Assembly (NCBI GenBank): GCA_001423545.1
Contig: LMOK01000002.1
Span: forward strand, 310,001 to 374,000
Reading direction: 5' to 3'
Source of the DNA: Orlajensenia sp001423545
Lineage (GTDB): Bacteria > Actinomycetota > Actinomycetes > Actinomycetales > Microbacteriaceae
DNA: 64,000 nt
This document shows positions 8,404 to 16,237 of this stretch, in pieces (the stretch's first letter is position 1; every line of letters begins with the position of its first letter). The position numbers and the translations under genes are program-made. The notes beneath the pieces were generated by a model. It did no database searches and was not told the DNA's origin. It was given only the letters and a program-made list of their open reading frames with translations.

Positions 8404-10518
8404 ATGGTTGACACTGCCGTTCGCCCGACCGACCACGAGAACGTCGACGAGGTCATCCGTCCGACCGTCGACACCGGGCCCATCACCGTGCCCGGCCAGC
8501 CGGGTGCACCGCGCATCGACCTCGAGAAGCTCGGCCGGCAGCTGCTCGGCACGTGGGCCGACGTGCGCCTCGCGTCGCGTGAGCTCACTGCTCGCCCCGA
8601 GATGCAGCGCATCGACGGTCAGTCGATGGAGGAGCATCGCGAAAGGGTCATGGGGCAGCTGAAGCTGCTCGTCGAGCATGGAGGCGTGCACCGGGCGTTC
8701 CCGACTGCCGTCGGCGGCATGGACGACCACGGCGGCAACATCGCCGGATTCGAGGAGCTGGTCACCGCCGACCCGAGCCTGCAGATCAAGTCGGGAGTGC
8801 AGTGGGGACTGTTCTCGGCCGCGATCCTGCACCTCGGCACGGAGTACCACCACCTCACCTTCCTGCCCGACACCATGACGTTGAAGGTGCCCGGCGCCTT
8901 CGCCATGACCGAGACCGGCCACGGATCCGACGTCGCCTCCATCGGAACCACGGCGACCTACGACGAGAAGAAGCAGCAGTTCGTCATCAACACCCCGTTC
9001 CGCGGGGCGTGGAAGGACTACCTCGGCAACGCCGCCAAGCACGGCACGGCAGCCGTCGTCTTCGCCCAGCTGATCACGCAGGGCGTCAACCACGGCGTGC
9101 ACGCCTTCTACGTGCCCATCCGCAACTCCAAGGGTGGTTTCCTGAAGGGCATCGGCGGCGAGGACGACGGCCTCAAGGGCGGCCTGAACGGCATCGACAA
9201 CGGTCGCCTGCACTTCACGAACGTGCGGGTGCCGCGCACCAACCTGCTGAACCGCTACGGCGACGTCGCCGAGGACGGCACCTACACGAGCACCATCGCC
9301 AGCCCGGGGCGCCGCTTCTTCACCATGCTCGGCACCCTCGTGCAGGGCCGCGTCTCGCTCGACGGCGCCGCAACCCAGGCCTCGGCCATGGCCCTCAAGA
9401 TCGCTGTGACGTACGCCACCCAGCGCCGCCAGTTCAACGCTGCCAGCGACACCGACGAGGAGGTGCTGCTCGACTACCAGCGCCACCAGCGTCGCCTCAT
9501 CCCGCGGATCGCCACGACCTACGCGCAGACGTTCGCGCACGACGAGTTCCTGGTGAAGTTCGACTCGGTCTTCTCCGGCAAGGCCGACACCGACGACGAC
9601 CGGCAGGACCTCGAGACCCTCGCCGCGGCCCTCAAACCGCTGTCGACCTGGGCCGCTCTCGACACCATCCAAGAGGCTCGTGAGGCCTGCGGAGGCTCGG
9701 GCTTCCTCGCCGAGAACCGCTTCGTCGGGCTGCGAGCCGACCTCGACGTCTACGTCACCTTCGAGGGCGACAACAACGTGCTGCTCCAGCTCGTCGCCAA
9801 GCGCCTGCTCACCGACTACTCGAGGAAGTTCGCCTCGGCGGATGCCGGTGCTCTCACGCGCTACGTCGTCGAGCAGGGAGTCGACAGGGCCTATCACGGC
9901 ACCGGGCTGCGCCGTCTGGCTCAGACCGTCGCAGACTTCGGATCGACGGCCCGCTCGGTCTCCGAGCTTCGCAACCCCGTGACCCAGCGCGAGCTGCTCA
10001 CCGACCGCGTCGAGACGATGATCGCCGGGATCGGCGGACGCCTCCGCGACAGCCGCAAGCTCAGCAAGCAGGCTGCAGCCGACCTGTTCAACTCGCAGCA
10101 GAACGAACTCATCGAGGCTGCACGCGCTCACGGCGAACTGCTGCAGTGGGAGGCGTTCACGCGTGCTCTCGAGAAGACGACGGATGCAGGCACCAAGGAG
10201 GTGCTCACCTGGCTGCGCGACCTCTTCGGCCTGGGTCTGGTCGAGAAGCACCTGGCCTGGTACCTCATCAACGGGCGCCTCTCGGCCAAGCGCGCCCAGG
10301 CCGTCACCGCCTACGTCGACCGCCTGATCTCGCGGCTGCGTCCGCACGCCCTCGACCTCGTGGACGCCTTCGGCTACAAGCCGGAGCACCTGCGGGCGTC
10401 GATCGCGAGCGGAGCCGAGCAGGAGCGCCAGGACGAGGCCCGCGCGTACTACGCGGATCTCCGCGCCTCCGGCAAGGCTCCGATCGACGAGAAGACGCTG
10501 AAGGCCAAGAAGCGCTAG
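8404..10518 (+). CDS. Acyl-CoA oxidase/dehydrogenase family protein
   Basis: A 704-residue flavoprotein of the acyl-CoA oxidase type. It is much longer than an acyl-CoA dehydrogenase (about 380-400) and has the oxidase layout. The FAD-binding middle domain shows FAMTETGHGSDVASIGTTATYD (about residues 168-189), a hallmark of the superfamily. The helical domain has EACGGSGFLAENRF (about 422-435), and TFEGDNNVLLQLVAKRLL follows, as in peroxisomal ACOX enzymes. It would catalyse the first step of fatty acyl-CoA beta-oxidation. The start ATG 8404 follows a GTGAGGACC site. It is monocistronic, with repeat copy B behind it. Substrate chain length and whether O2 or ETF is the acceptor cannot be told. 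Confidence 0.9.
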   Translation: MVDTAVRPTDHENVDEVIRPTVDTGPITVPGQPGAPRIDLEKLGRQLLGTWADVRLASRELTARPEMQRIDGQSMEEHRERVMGQLKLLVEHGGVHRAFPTAVGGMDDHGGNIAGFEELVTADPSLQIKSGVQWGLFSAAILHLGTEYHHLTFLPDTMTLKVPGAFAMTETGHGSDVASIGTTATYDEKKQQFVINTPFRGAWKDYLGNAAKHGTAAVVFAQLITQGVNHGVHAFYVPIRNSKGGFLKGIGGEDDGLKGGLNGIDNGRLHFTNVRVPRTNLLNRYGDVAEDGTYTSTIASPGRRFFTMLGTLVQGRVSLDGAATQASAMALKIAVTYATQRRQFNAASDTDEEVLLDYQRHQRRLIPRIATTYAQTFAHDEFLVKFDSVFSGKADTDDDRQDLETLAAALKPLSTWAALDTIQEAREACGGSGFLAENRFVGLRADLDVYVTFEGDNNVLLQLVAKRLLTDYSRKFASADAGALTRYVVEQGVDRAYHGTGLRRLAQTVADFGSTARSVSELRNPVTQRELLTDRVETMIAGIGGRLRDSRKLSKQAAADLFNSQQNELIEAARAHGELLQWEAFTRALEKTTDAGTKEVLTWLRDLFGLGLVEKHLAWYLINGRLSAKRAQAVTAYVDRLISRLRPHALDLVDAFGYKPEHLRASIASGAEQERQDEARAYYADLRASGKAPIDEKTLKAKKR

Positions 10519-10549
10519 GTGCGCTTCGGGCGCGCCACTTCGTGTCGGC

Positions 10550-10665
10550 CCTCAGCGAGCGGCTCGTTCAGCCCCGCTCGCTGAGAACCGGACGGAGTCC
10601 GCGTTCGAAGCGCTCGGCCGTACCGCGCTTCGGCCGCGGCCTGCGGCCGGGCCTCAGCGACCGGT
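10550..10665. repeat. Dispersed palindromic repeat, copy B (compound)
   Basis: CCTCAGCGAGCGG (10550-10562) is followed by CCGCTCGCTGAG (10574-10585), then GGACGGAGTCCGCG, a TTCGAAGCGC block, GCGCTTCGGCCGCGG, and GCCTCAGCGACCGG near 10651-10664. The block 10574-10665 matches copy A read on the other strand, with one more inverted end added in front. It lies between convergent genes, so it may work as a two-way terminator. Confidence 0.8.
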
Positions 10666-10672
10666 GAACGCC

Positions 10673-10870
10673 CTACTTCACCGGCGGCTTGATGAACGAG
10701 CCGAACGCCAGCCCGACGGCGGCACCCGCAGCCAGCCAGAGCCAGAACCCGCTGATCAGGCTGATCACGAGGCCCACGATGAGCCCGACGATCACGCCGA
10801 TGATCACCTGGGAGCGTCGCGAGGCGCGCTCGGGCTCGGGGGCTGGTCGTTGTGCAGGTCGCTGGGCCAT
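10673..10870 (-). CDS. Small two-helix membrane protein
   Basis: A 65-residue protein. The first 20 residues are polar and rich in Arg/Pro (MAQRPAQRPAPEPERASRRS). Then come two hydrophobic segments with glycine-zipper spacing (VIIGVIVGLIVGLVISLISG, LWLAAGAAVGLAFGSFI). It ends KPPVK. The ATG at 10870 is chosen because a TACGCT hexamer ends six bases upstream, the leaderless pattern seen at neighbouring genes; a longer reading back to 10999 would run into mdh. Length, glycine zippers and basic N-terminus recall small actinobacterial membrane proteins of unknown role. It lies behind mdh on the same strand but has its own promoter element. Confidence 0.68.
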   Translation of the reverse strand: MAQRPAQRPAPEPERASRRSQVIIGVIVGLIVGLVISLISGFWLWLAAGAAVGLAFGSFIKPPVK

Positions 10871-10876
10871 GCCTCC

Positions 10877-10882
10877 AGCGTA
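10877..10882 (-). promoter_or_regulatory. -10 element for leaderless small membrane protein
   Basis: On the minus strand TACGCT (10882-10877), then six bases (GGAGGC), then ATG 10870. Confidence 0.55.
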
Positions 10883-10910
10883 GCCAGCGAACGCGGTACC
10901 GCGCGTCGTG

Positions 10911-11921
10911 TCAGCCCAGCAGCCCAAGCGTCCGCACGGCTTCGCGCTCCTCGATGAGCTCGGCCACCGAGGCGTCGACGCGCTCGCGGGCGAAGGCATC
11001 CAGCTCGAGTCCCTGCACGATGCGCCACCGCCCGTCGATCGACTCCACGGGGAAGGACGACACGAGCCCTTCCGGCACGCCGTACGAGCCGTCGGACGGC
11101 AGCGCTGCCGAGGTCCACCCGTGCGTCGTCCCGCTCACCCAGTCGGAGACGTGGTCGATGGTGGCATTGGCGGCCGAGGCGACGGATGACGAACCGCGCA
11201 CCTCGATGATCTCGGCTCCGCGCTTGGCCACCCGCGGGATGAACACGTCGCGGATCCACTCGCGGGCGGCATCCGCCCCCAACTGCTCCTCGAGCAGCTC
11301 GACGACGGGACGCCCGCCCGCCGTCGCGTGGGCGATGTCGGGGAACTGCGTCGCCGAGTGGTTGCCCCAGATGCTCACGTCGCGCAGTTGGGACACCGGC
11401 GCGTGGAGCGCCTCCGAGAGCTGCCCGAGCGCCCTGTTGTGGTCGAGCCTGGTGAGGGCGGTGAAGCGCTCTCGGGGCACGTCGGGCGCGTGGGCGCTCG
11501 CGATGAAGGCGTTGGTGTTCGCCGGGTTGCCGACCACGACGATGCGGACGTCGTCAGCGGCGCCCGCGTTGATCGCAGCACCCTGCGGGGCGAAGATGGC
11601 GCCGTTCGCCGCGAGCAGGTCGCCGCGCTCCATGCCGGGGCCGCGGGGTCGCGAACCCACGAGCAGCCCGACATTGGCTCCGTCGAAGGCGCTGACGGCA
11701 TCATCCGTCACGTCGACCGACTGCAGGAGGGGGAACGCGGAGTCCTGCAGTTCGAGCGCAGCGCCCTCGGCGGATCGCAGTCCCTGCGGGATCTCGAGCA
11801 GTCGCAGCCGAACCGCGGTGTCGGGGCCGAGCAGTTGGCCCGACGCGATGCGGAACAGCAGCGCGTAGCCGATCTGTCCGCCGGCACCGGTGATGGTCAC
11901 TGTCGCGAGTGAGTTCGCCAT
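10911..11921 (-). CDS. mdh: Malate dehydrogenase
   Basis: A 336-residue NAD-dependent malate dehydrogenase, near the usual 329. The dinucleotide site is VTITGAGGQIGYALLFRIASG (about residues 8-28). Catalytic and substrate residues lie in TRLDHNRA (Asp and Arg, about 156-163) and WGNHSATQFPD (the active-site His, about 184-194). SRPRGPGMERGDLLAANGAIF gives the mobile loop arginines. It interconverts malate and oxaloacetate in the TCA cycle, in the cytoplasm. A TAGGGT hexamer six bases before the ATG suggests leaderless expression. It is divergent from pip across only 45 bases, so the two promoters sit close together. Confidence 0.97.
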   Translation of the reverse strand: MANSLATVTITGAGGQIGYALLFRIASGQLLGPDTAVRLRLLEIPQGLRSAEGAALELQDSAFPLLQSVDVTDDAVSAFDGANVGLLVGSRPRGPGMERGDLLAANGAIFAPQGAAINAGAADDVRIVVVGNPANTNAFIASAHAPDVPRERFTALTRLDHNRALGQLSEALHAPVSQLRDVSIWGNHSATQFPDIAHATAGGRPVVELLEEQLGADAAREWIRDVFIPRVAKRGAEIIEVRGSSSVASAANATIDHVSDWVSGTTHGWTSAALPSDGSYGVPEGLVSSFPVESIDGRWRIVQGLELDAFARERVDASVAELIEEREAVRTLGLLG

Positions 11922-11927
11922 GCCTCG

Positions 11928-11933
11928 ACCCTA
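11928..11933 (-). promoter_or_regulatory. -10 element for leaderless mdh
   Basis: On the minus strand TAGGGT (11933-11928), then CGAGGC, then ATG 11921. Confidence 0.6.
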
Positions 11934-11954
11934 CGCGCGCCCGCCGTCTTCGCC

Positions 11955-11960
11955 TATCGT
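11955..11960 (+). promoter_or_regulatory. -10 element for leaderless pip
   Basis: TATCGT, then six bases, then ATG 11967. The divergent mdh element lies 21 bases away, so only one polymerase may fit at a time. Confidence 0.6.
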
Positions 11961-11966
11961 TGCCTG

Positions 11967-12923
11967 ATGCGCGACTTCTACCCCGAGATCGAACCGTACG
12001 ACTCCGGCATGCTCGACGTCGGCGACGGCCAGCAGGTGTACTGGGAGACCTCGGGCAACCCCGACGGCAAGCCCGTGGTGTTCCTGCACGGCGGCCCCGG
12101 CGCCGGCACCAGCCCGACCCAGCGCCGGCTGTTCGACCCCGAGAAGTACCGCATCGTGCTGCTCGACCAGCGCGGCTGCGGCAGGAGCACCCCGCACGTG
12201 AGCGCGCCGGATGCCGACCTCAGCACCAACACCACCTGGCACCTCGTCGCCGACATCGAGAGGCTGCGCGAGCACCTCGGCATCGACCGCTGGCAGGTGC
12301 TCGGCGGATCGTGGGGCAGCTCCCTCGCCCTCGCCTACGCCGAGACGCATCCGGAGCGGGTGACGGAGATCATCCTGCGGGGCATCTTCACGCTGCGCCG
12401 CATCGAGCTCGACTGGTTCTACGAGGGCGGCGCCGCCGCTCTCTTCCCCGACCTGTGGGAGGGCTTCATCGCCCCGGTGCCCGAGGCCGAGCGCAGCCAC
12501 CTCATCGCCGCGTACAGCCGGCTGCTCAACGACCCCGACCCGGTGGTGCACCGCCCGGCGGCCATCGCCTGGTCGCGCTGGGAGTCCTCCACCATCACGC
12601 TCCTGCCGCAGGAGGAGACCATCGCGCGGTTCACCGAACCCGACTACGCGGTCGCCTTCGCACGCATCGAGAACCACTACTTCATGAACGGCGGCTGGTG
12701 GGAGGAGGGGCAGCTCATCCGCGACTCCGTGAAACTGCACGACATCCCCGCCGTCATCGTGCAGGGACGCTACGACGCCTGCACCCCGCCGATGACGGCG
12801 TGGGACCTGCACAAGGCGTGGCCGCAGGCCGACTTCAGGATGATCCCGGATGCCGGTCACGCGTTCGACGAGCCCGGCATCCGCGACGCCCTCATCGAGG
12901 CGACGGACCGCTTCGCCGGCTGA
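11967..12923 (+). CDS. pip: Proline iminopeptidase
   Basis: A 318-residue alpha/beta-hydrolase of peptidase family S33 that removes N-terminal proline from peptides. The oxyanion motif HGGPGAG is at about residues 41-47, and the nucleophile Ser is in GGSWGSSLALAYA (about 112-124). The acid Asp is likely in QGRYDACTPP (about 265-274) and the His in DAGHAFDEPG (about 294-303). The LDQRGCGRS segment and the NHYF cap region are typical. There is no signal peptide, so it acts in the cytoplasm, probably in peptide salvage. It is a single gene with a leaderless-type promoter, divergent from mdh. Confidence 0.95.
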   Translation: MRDFYPEIEPYDSGMLDVGDGQQVYWETSGNPDGKPVVFLHGGPGAGTSPTQRRLFDPEKYRIVLLDQRGCGRSTPHVSAPDADLSTNTTWHLVADIERLREHLGIDRWQVLGGSWGSSLALAYAETHPERVTEIILRGIFTLRRIELDWFYEGGAAALFPDLWEGFIAPVPEAERSHLIAAYSRLLNDPDPVVHRPAAIAWSRWESSTITLLPQEETIARFTEPDYAVAFARIENHYFMNGGWWEEGQLIRDSVKLHDIPAVIVQGRYDACTPPMTAWDLHKAWPQADFRMIPDAGHAFDEPGIRDALIEATDRFAG

Positions 12924-12942
12924 ACGACCGCCCCGTGCGTGT

Positions 12943-12960
12943 AAACGTCAGGTGACGTTT
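12943..12960 (+). promoter_or_regulatory. Perfect palindrome upstream of the first acyltransferase
   Basis: AAACGTCAGGTGACGTTT is an eight-base perfect inverted repeat with a two-base centre. It ends 25 bases before the TAGCCT -10 element of the acyltransferase gene, so it covers or abuts the -35 region. It also lies 20 bases after pip, and a termination role is possible, but the tight two-base centre suits a dimeric DNA-binding protein better than a hairpin loop. Confidence 0.6.
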
Positions 12961-12984
12961 CCTCGCCCGCGCCTCCGATCGCCC

Positions 12985-12990
12985 TAGCCT
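12985..12990 (+). promoter_or_regulatory. -10 element for leaderless acyltransferase 1
   Basis: TAGCCT, then GCAGGG, then ATG 12997. Confidence 0.58.
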
Positions 12991-12996
12991 GCAGGG

Positions 12997-14094
12997 ATGA
13001 CCGCGAATGAGGACACCCGGACGGGGGCGGTGACGGCTGCATCCGTCGCGCTCGCTCCCGTCGTGCGCGAACGCTGGATCGACACCGCCAAGGGCATCGC
13101 CATCGTGCTCGTGGTGCTGTACCACGCGACGATGTACCTCGGTCTCGCCGGCGTCGACGTGCCCGGCGCCCGAGCCAACCCGATGCTCGAGACGTTCCGG
13201 ATGCCCCTGTTCTTCTTCATGTCGGGGTTGCTCGGTGCGCGGGCGGTCGCCCTCGGCTACAGGGCGCTGTTCCACCGGCGCCTGGCACTGCTCATCTACC
13301 TCTACGCCGTGTGGGTCGCGTTGCAGCAGGTCTTCCTGGCCCTGCTTCCCCCCACCTCGCTCGAACCGGAGCCGAGCCCCCTGTGGAGCTTCATCACCCT
13401 CGCCGTCATCCCGAACGAGAACCTCTGGTTCCTGTACGCGCTGCCCCTGTTCTTCACGATCGCCTGGCTCACCCGCTCGTGGCCGGCCCTCGTGCCGCTG
13501 GCGCTCGCCGCCGCGGTGTCCGTGCTGTTCAGCTCCGGCATCCTCGAGACCGATACCGCGTGGGACAAGATGGGCCGCTACCTGTTCTTCTTCCTGCTCG
13601 CGTTGCGCATGGGCGGCACGGTGCGCCGCCTGGCTCCGAGCATCCGCTGGTGGCATGCCGCGGTGCTCGCCGTCGTCTACCTCGGTCTCACCGGGGTCAC
13701 CTTCGCCACCGGCATCCGGGGCGTTCCCCTCGTGCTCTTCGGCCTGAGCATTCTCGCTGTGGCCGTCGGCATCGCTCTGGCCGTCATCATGAGCCGGATG
13801 CCGTTCTTCGACGTCGTGCGCCACCTCGGCACCCGCACCCTGCCGATCTACGTCGTGCACGCCTTCCCGCTCCTCGCCGTCGGCGCGCTGATCGTGGCGA
13901 CGGGCGTCAGTGTCCCGACCCCGGTCGCCGTGACCCTGCCGGTCGTGCTCACAGCCCTGTCGATCGCGTGCGCCCTCGGCGTGCACAGGCTGCTGCGCGA
14001 TGTGCCCGGCGTGTTCACGCTGCCCCGGTTCCTGACTCCCGGCCGAAGCGCGGCGCAGCGAGAGGCGGCGGGCCCCGCCACCCTTGCCGAGTGA
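12997..14094 (+). CDS. Membrane acyltransferase family 3 protein (tandem copy 1)
   Basis: A 365-residue protein with about ten membrane helices and the Acyltransferase_3 layout: the N-terminal motif WIDTAKGIAIVLVVLYHATM (the conserved His near residue 45) and the RMPLFFFMSG segment. Such proteins move acyl groups, usually acetyl, from the cytoplasm to sugars or lipids outside. The following gene is a close paralog; blocks such as FRMPLFFFMSG, LFFTIAWLTRSWP and WDKMGRYLFFFLLAL are shared almost unchanged. A TAGCCT hexamer lies six bases before ATG, and the AAACGTCAGGTGACGTTT palindrome lies just upstream. It is outside the main glycan locus but may decorate the same envelope polymer. The acceptor is unknown. 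Confidence 0.85.
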   Translation: MTANEDTRTGAVTAASVALAPVVRERWIDTAKGIAIVLVVLYHATMYLGLAGVDVPGARANPMLETFRMPLFFFMSGLLGARAVALGYRALFHRRLALLIYLYAVWVALQQVFLALLPPTSLEPEPSPLWSFITLAVIPNENLWFLYALPLFFTIAWLTRSWPALVPLALAAAVSVLFSSGILETDTAWDKMGRYLFFFLLALRMGGTVRRLAPSIRWWHAAVLAVVYLGLTGVTFATGIRGVPLVLFGLSILAVAVGIALAVIMSRMPFFDVVRHLGTRTLPIYVVHAFPLLAVGALIVATGVSVPTPVAVTLPVVLTALSIACALGVHRLLRDVPGVFTLPRFLTPGRSAAQREAAGPATLAE

Positions 14095-14102
14095 CCGGGG
14101 CC

Positions 14103-14115
14103 GCCCTATCCTGAG
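14103..14115 (+). promoter_or_regulatory. Shared -10 region (GCCCTATCCTGAG) before acyltransferase 2
   Basis: GCCCTATCCTGAG contains the -10-like TATCCT (14107-14112). The same 13 bases occur at 18332-18344 before the first glycosyltransferase of the glycan locus. The transcript would start near 14119 with a leader of about 50 bases. Confidence 0.5.
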
Positions 14116-14169
14116 ACCACTCGGCGGACCCCTGATGTTCCCGGGCAGTACGGCGAGAGGCACACCCGA

Positions 14170-15276
14170 GTGACCGACGACATCCCGGCTCCAGCGTCAG
14201 CGCCGACAGCGCTCGCGGCAGTGAATCGCGAGCCATGGATCGATGTCGCCAAGGGGATCGCCATCACGCTCGTCGTGCTCTTCCACAGCACGATGTACCT
14301 CGGACTCGCCGGCGTGGTCGGTCCGCTCACCACCCTCAATCCGTTGCTCGACACTTTCCGGATGCCGCTGTTCTTCTTCATGTCGGGGATCGTCGGGGCG
14401 CGGGCGGTCACCCTCACCTACCGGGGCCTCTTCCGACGCCGCCTGGTCCTGCTGCTGTACCTCTACGTGGTCTGGAGTGCCGCGCAGCACCTCTTCGCCA
14501 TCGCCCTCCCTCCCATCACCGAGGTCGCGGACGAGGGGCACTGGTGGGGCATCGTGAACCTCTTCGTCATCCCCAACGCCAACCTCTGGTTCATCTACGC
14601 GCTTCCCCTCTTCTTCACCATCGCCTGGCTGACCCGTTCGTGGCCACGGTGGCTTCCTCTCGTGCTGTCGGCGGTGGTGTCGGTGCTGTTCAGTTCCGGA
14701 TACCTCCACACGGCCACGGCCTGGGACAAGATGGGGCGCTACCTGTTCTTCTTCCTGCTCGCCCTGCAACTCGGCTCGTGGGTGCGTTCGGTGGCTCCGA
14801 GAACCCGGTGGTGGCACGCGGTCGCGGTCATCGTGATCTACGGAGCCCTCCTCGCCCTCGTGGTGAAGGCCGGACTCATCCGGGCGCCGTTCGTCCTCTT
14901 CGCGCTGAGCATCATCGCCGTCTGCGTCGGTATCACGGTGGCGGTGGTGATCTCACGGATCCCGCCACTCGACTTCGTGCGCCACCTCGGAACGAGGACC
15001 CTTCCGATCTATCTCGTGCACACGTTCCCGATGGTCGCTGTCGCCTCCGTCATCGTCGCCACCGGCGTCGAGGTCCCCTCGCTGCTCGCCGCCGTGATGC
15101 CGATCGTCTTGACCGTCGTCGCCACCCTCCTGTCGTTGGCGCTGTATCACTGGCTGCGCGGGGTACGCGGGGTGTTCACGGTGCCCGTGGCGTCGTGGGC
15201 CGACACTCGCACGGTCCTCGACCGCTCCGAACCGGTCGCTGTCAAGCCGTCACCCGGAGGAACGCAGGCCCGGTAG
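14170..15276 (+). CDS. Membrane acyltransferase family 3 protein (tandem copy 2)
   Basis: A 368-residue multi-pass protein, paralog of the preceding gene. The N-terminal motif is EPWIDVAKGIAITLVVLFHS, followed by FRMPLFFFMSGIVGARAV and TRTLPIYLVHTFPMVAVASV near the C-terminus. About ten membrane helices. The tail after residue 335 is longer and polar. GTG 14170 is the start, with an AGAGG site nine bases upstream. A -10-like TATCCT at 14107 gives it a promoter of its own. Tandem duplication with retained motifs suggests two related acceptors or acyl donors rather than a dead copy. The zinc metallopeptidase gene starts ten bases after the stop, though with its own promoter element. Confidence 0.85.
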   Translation: MTDDIPAPASAPTALAAVNREPWIDVAKGIAITLVVLFHSTMYLGLAGVVGPLTTLNPLLDTFRMPLFFFMSGIVGARAVTLTYRGLFRRRLVLLLYLYVVWSAAQHLFAIALPPITEVADEGHWWGIVNLFVIPNANLWFIYALPLFFTIAWLTRSWPRWLPLVLSAVVSVLFSSGYLHTATAWDKMGRYLFFFLLALQLGSWVRSVAPRTRWWHAVAVIVIYGALLALVVKAGLIRAPFVLFALSIIAVCVGITVAVVISRIPPLDFVRHLGTRTLPIYLVHTFPMVAVASVIVATGVEVPSLLAAVMPIVLTVVATLLSLALYHWLRGVRGVFTVPVASWADTRTVLDRSEPVAVKPSPGGTQAR

Positions 15277-15279
15277 GTT
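15274..15279 (+). promoter_or_regulatory. -10 element for the leaderless metallopeptidase gene
   Basis: TAGGTT, then six bases, then ATG 15286. The hexamer overlaps the stop codon of acyltransferase 2. Confidence 0.55.
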
Positions 15280-15285
15280 GTCGGA

Positions 15286-16173
15286 ATGACGTTCGATGAC
15301 AACGCCAAGATCGGCGGCGGCAAGGTATCCAAGCGCGGCCGCAATGTGGGCATCGGTGTGGGTGGAGGCATCGGCGTGATCGCCATCGTCCTCATCGGCC
15401 AGCTCCTCGGGGTCGACCTCTCCGGCCTCGTCGGCGCCGGCGGTGGCGGCGGGGCCGTCGACTCGTCCAACGACGAGGTCATCACCAACTGCGAGACCGG
15501 AGCCGATGCCAATGCGGGCATCGAGTGCCGCCTCGAGGGCGCCGCCGAGTCGCTCGACGCCTACTGGGCCGAGGAGGCGCCGGCGCTGGGCGTGACGTAT
15601 GCCACGACGAACATCACGCTGTTCTCCGAGGGTGTGGCGACCGGATGCGGCAACGCGACAAGCGCCGTCGGACCTTTCTACTGCCCGCCCGACCAGCTCA
15701 TCTATCTCGACACCACCTTCTACGACGAGCTGCGCAGCCGCTTCGGCGCATCGGGTGGACCGCTCTCGGAGATGTACGTGATCGCCCACGAGTGGGGGCA
15801 CCACATCCAGAACCTCACCGGCGCGATCGAGGCATCGCAGGACGGCACGACGGGGGCGGCATCCGGCAGCGTTCGGGTCGAACTGCAGGCCGACTGCTAC
15901 GCCGGCGCCTGGGTCGCGGCGGCGTCGACGCAGCCGACGGCCGCTTCGGACGTGCCGCTGCTGAAGCCGGTCACGCCGGCTCAGATCGCGGATGCGCTGA
16001 ACGCCGCAGCGGCCATCGGCGATGACCGCATCCAACAGCAGTCCGGCGGGGATGTGAACCCCGAGGCCTGGACCCACGGGTCGAGCGAGCAGCGCCAGAA
16101 GTGGTTCCAGGCCGGCTACGACGGCGGGGCCGCCGCCTGCGACACCTTCTCGGTCAGCGACTCGGAACTCTGA
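15286..16173 (+). CDS. Neutral zinc metallopeptidase (YpfJ/KPN_02809 family)
   Basis: A 295-residue membrane-anchored protein. After a short Gly/Lys-rich N-terminus there is one membrane helix (VGIGVGGGIGVIAIVLIGQLLG, about residues 22-44) and a Gly-rich stretch. The catalytic domain has HEWGHH in YVIAHEWGHHIQNL (about 164-177), the zinc ligands and catalytic Glu. A downstream ELQADCYAGAW (about 202-212) gives the third-ligand region typical of this family. The N-terminal helix with no cleavage site suggests the domain faces outward. The physiological substrate of the family is not established. Full length, one leaderless-type promoter overlapping the previous stop. Confidence 0.92.
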   Translation: MTFDDNAKIGGGKVSKRGRNVGIGVGGGIGVIAIVLIGQLLGVDLSGLVGAGGGGGAVDSSNDEVITNCETGADANAGIECRLEGAAESLDAYWAEEAPALGVTYATTNITLFSEGVATGCGNATSAVGPFYCPPDQLIYLDTTFYDELRSRFGASGGPLSEMYVIAHEWGHHIQNLTGAIEASQDGTTGAASGSVRVELQADCYAGAWVAAASTQPTAASDVPLLKPVTPAQIADALNAAAAIGDDRIQQQSGGDVNPEAWTHGSSEQRQKWFQAGYDGGAAACDTFSVSDSEL

Positions 16174-16225
16174 CGCCGACCGCACTCTCATGGTCGATTC
16201 ACACGGATCGCAGAGGAGCGGTGCG

Positions 16226-16231
16226 TAGCGT
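16226..16231 (+). promoter_or_regulatory. -10 element for the leaderless alarmone synthetase gene
   Basis: TAGCGT, then CGAGGT, then GTG 16238. Confidence 0.58.
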
Positions 16232-16237
16232 CGAGGT

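Noticed and set aside
8380..10389. Long open frame antisense to the acyl-CoA oxidase gene.
   Set aside because: High GC keeps antisense frames open; the translation is low-complexity and shows no family motif, while the plus strand has a complete conserved enzyme.
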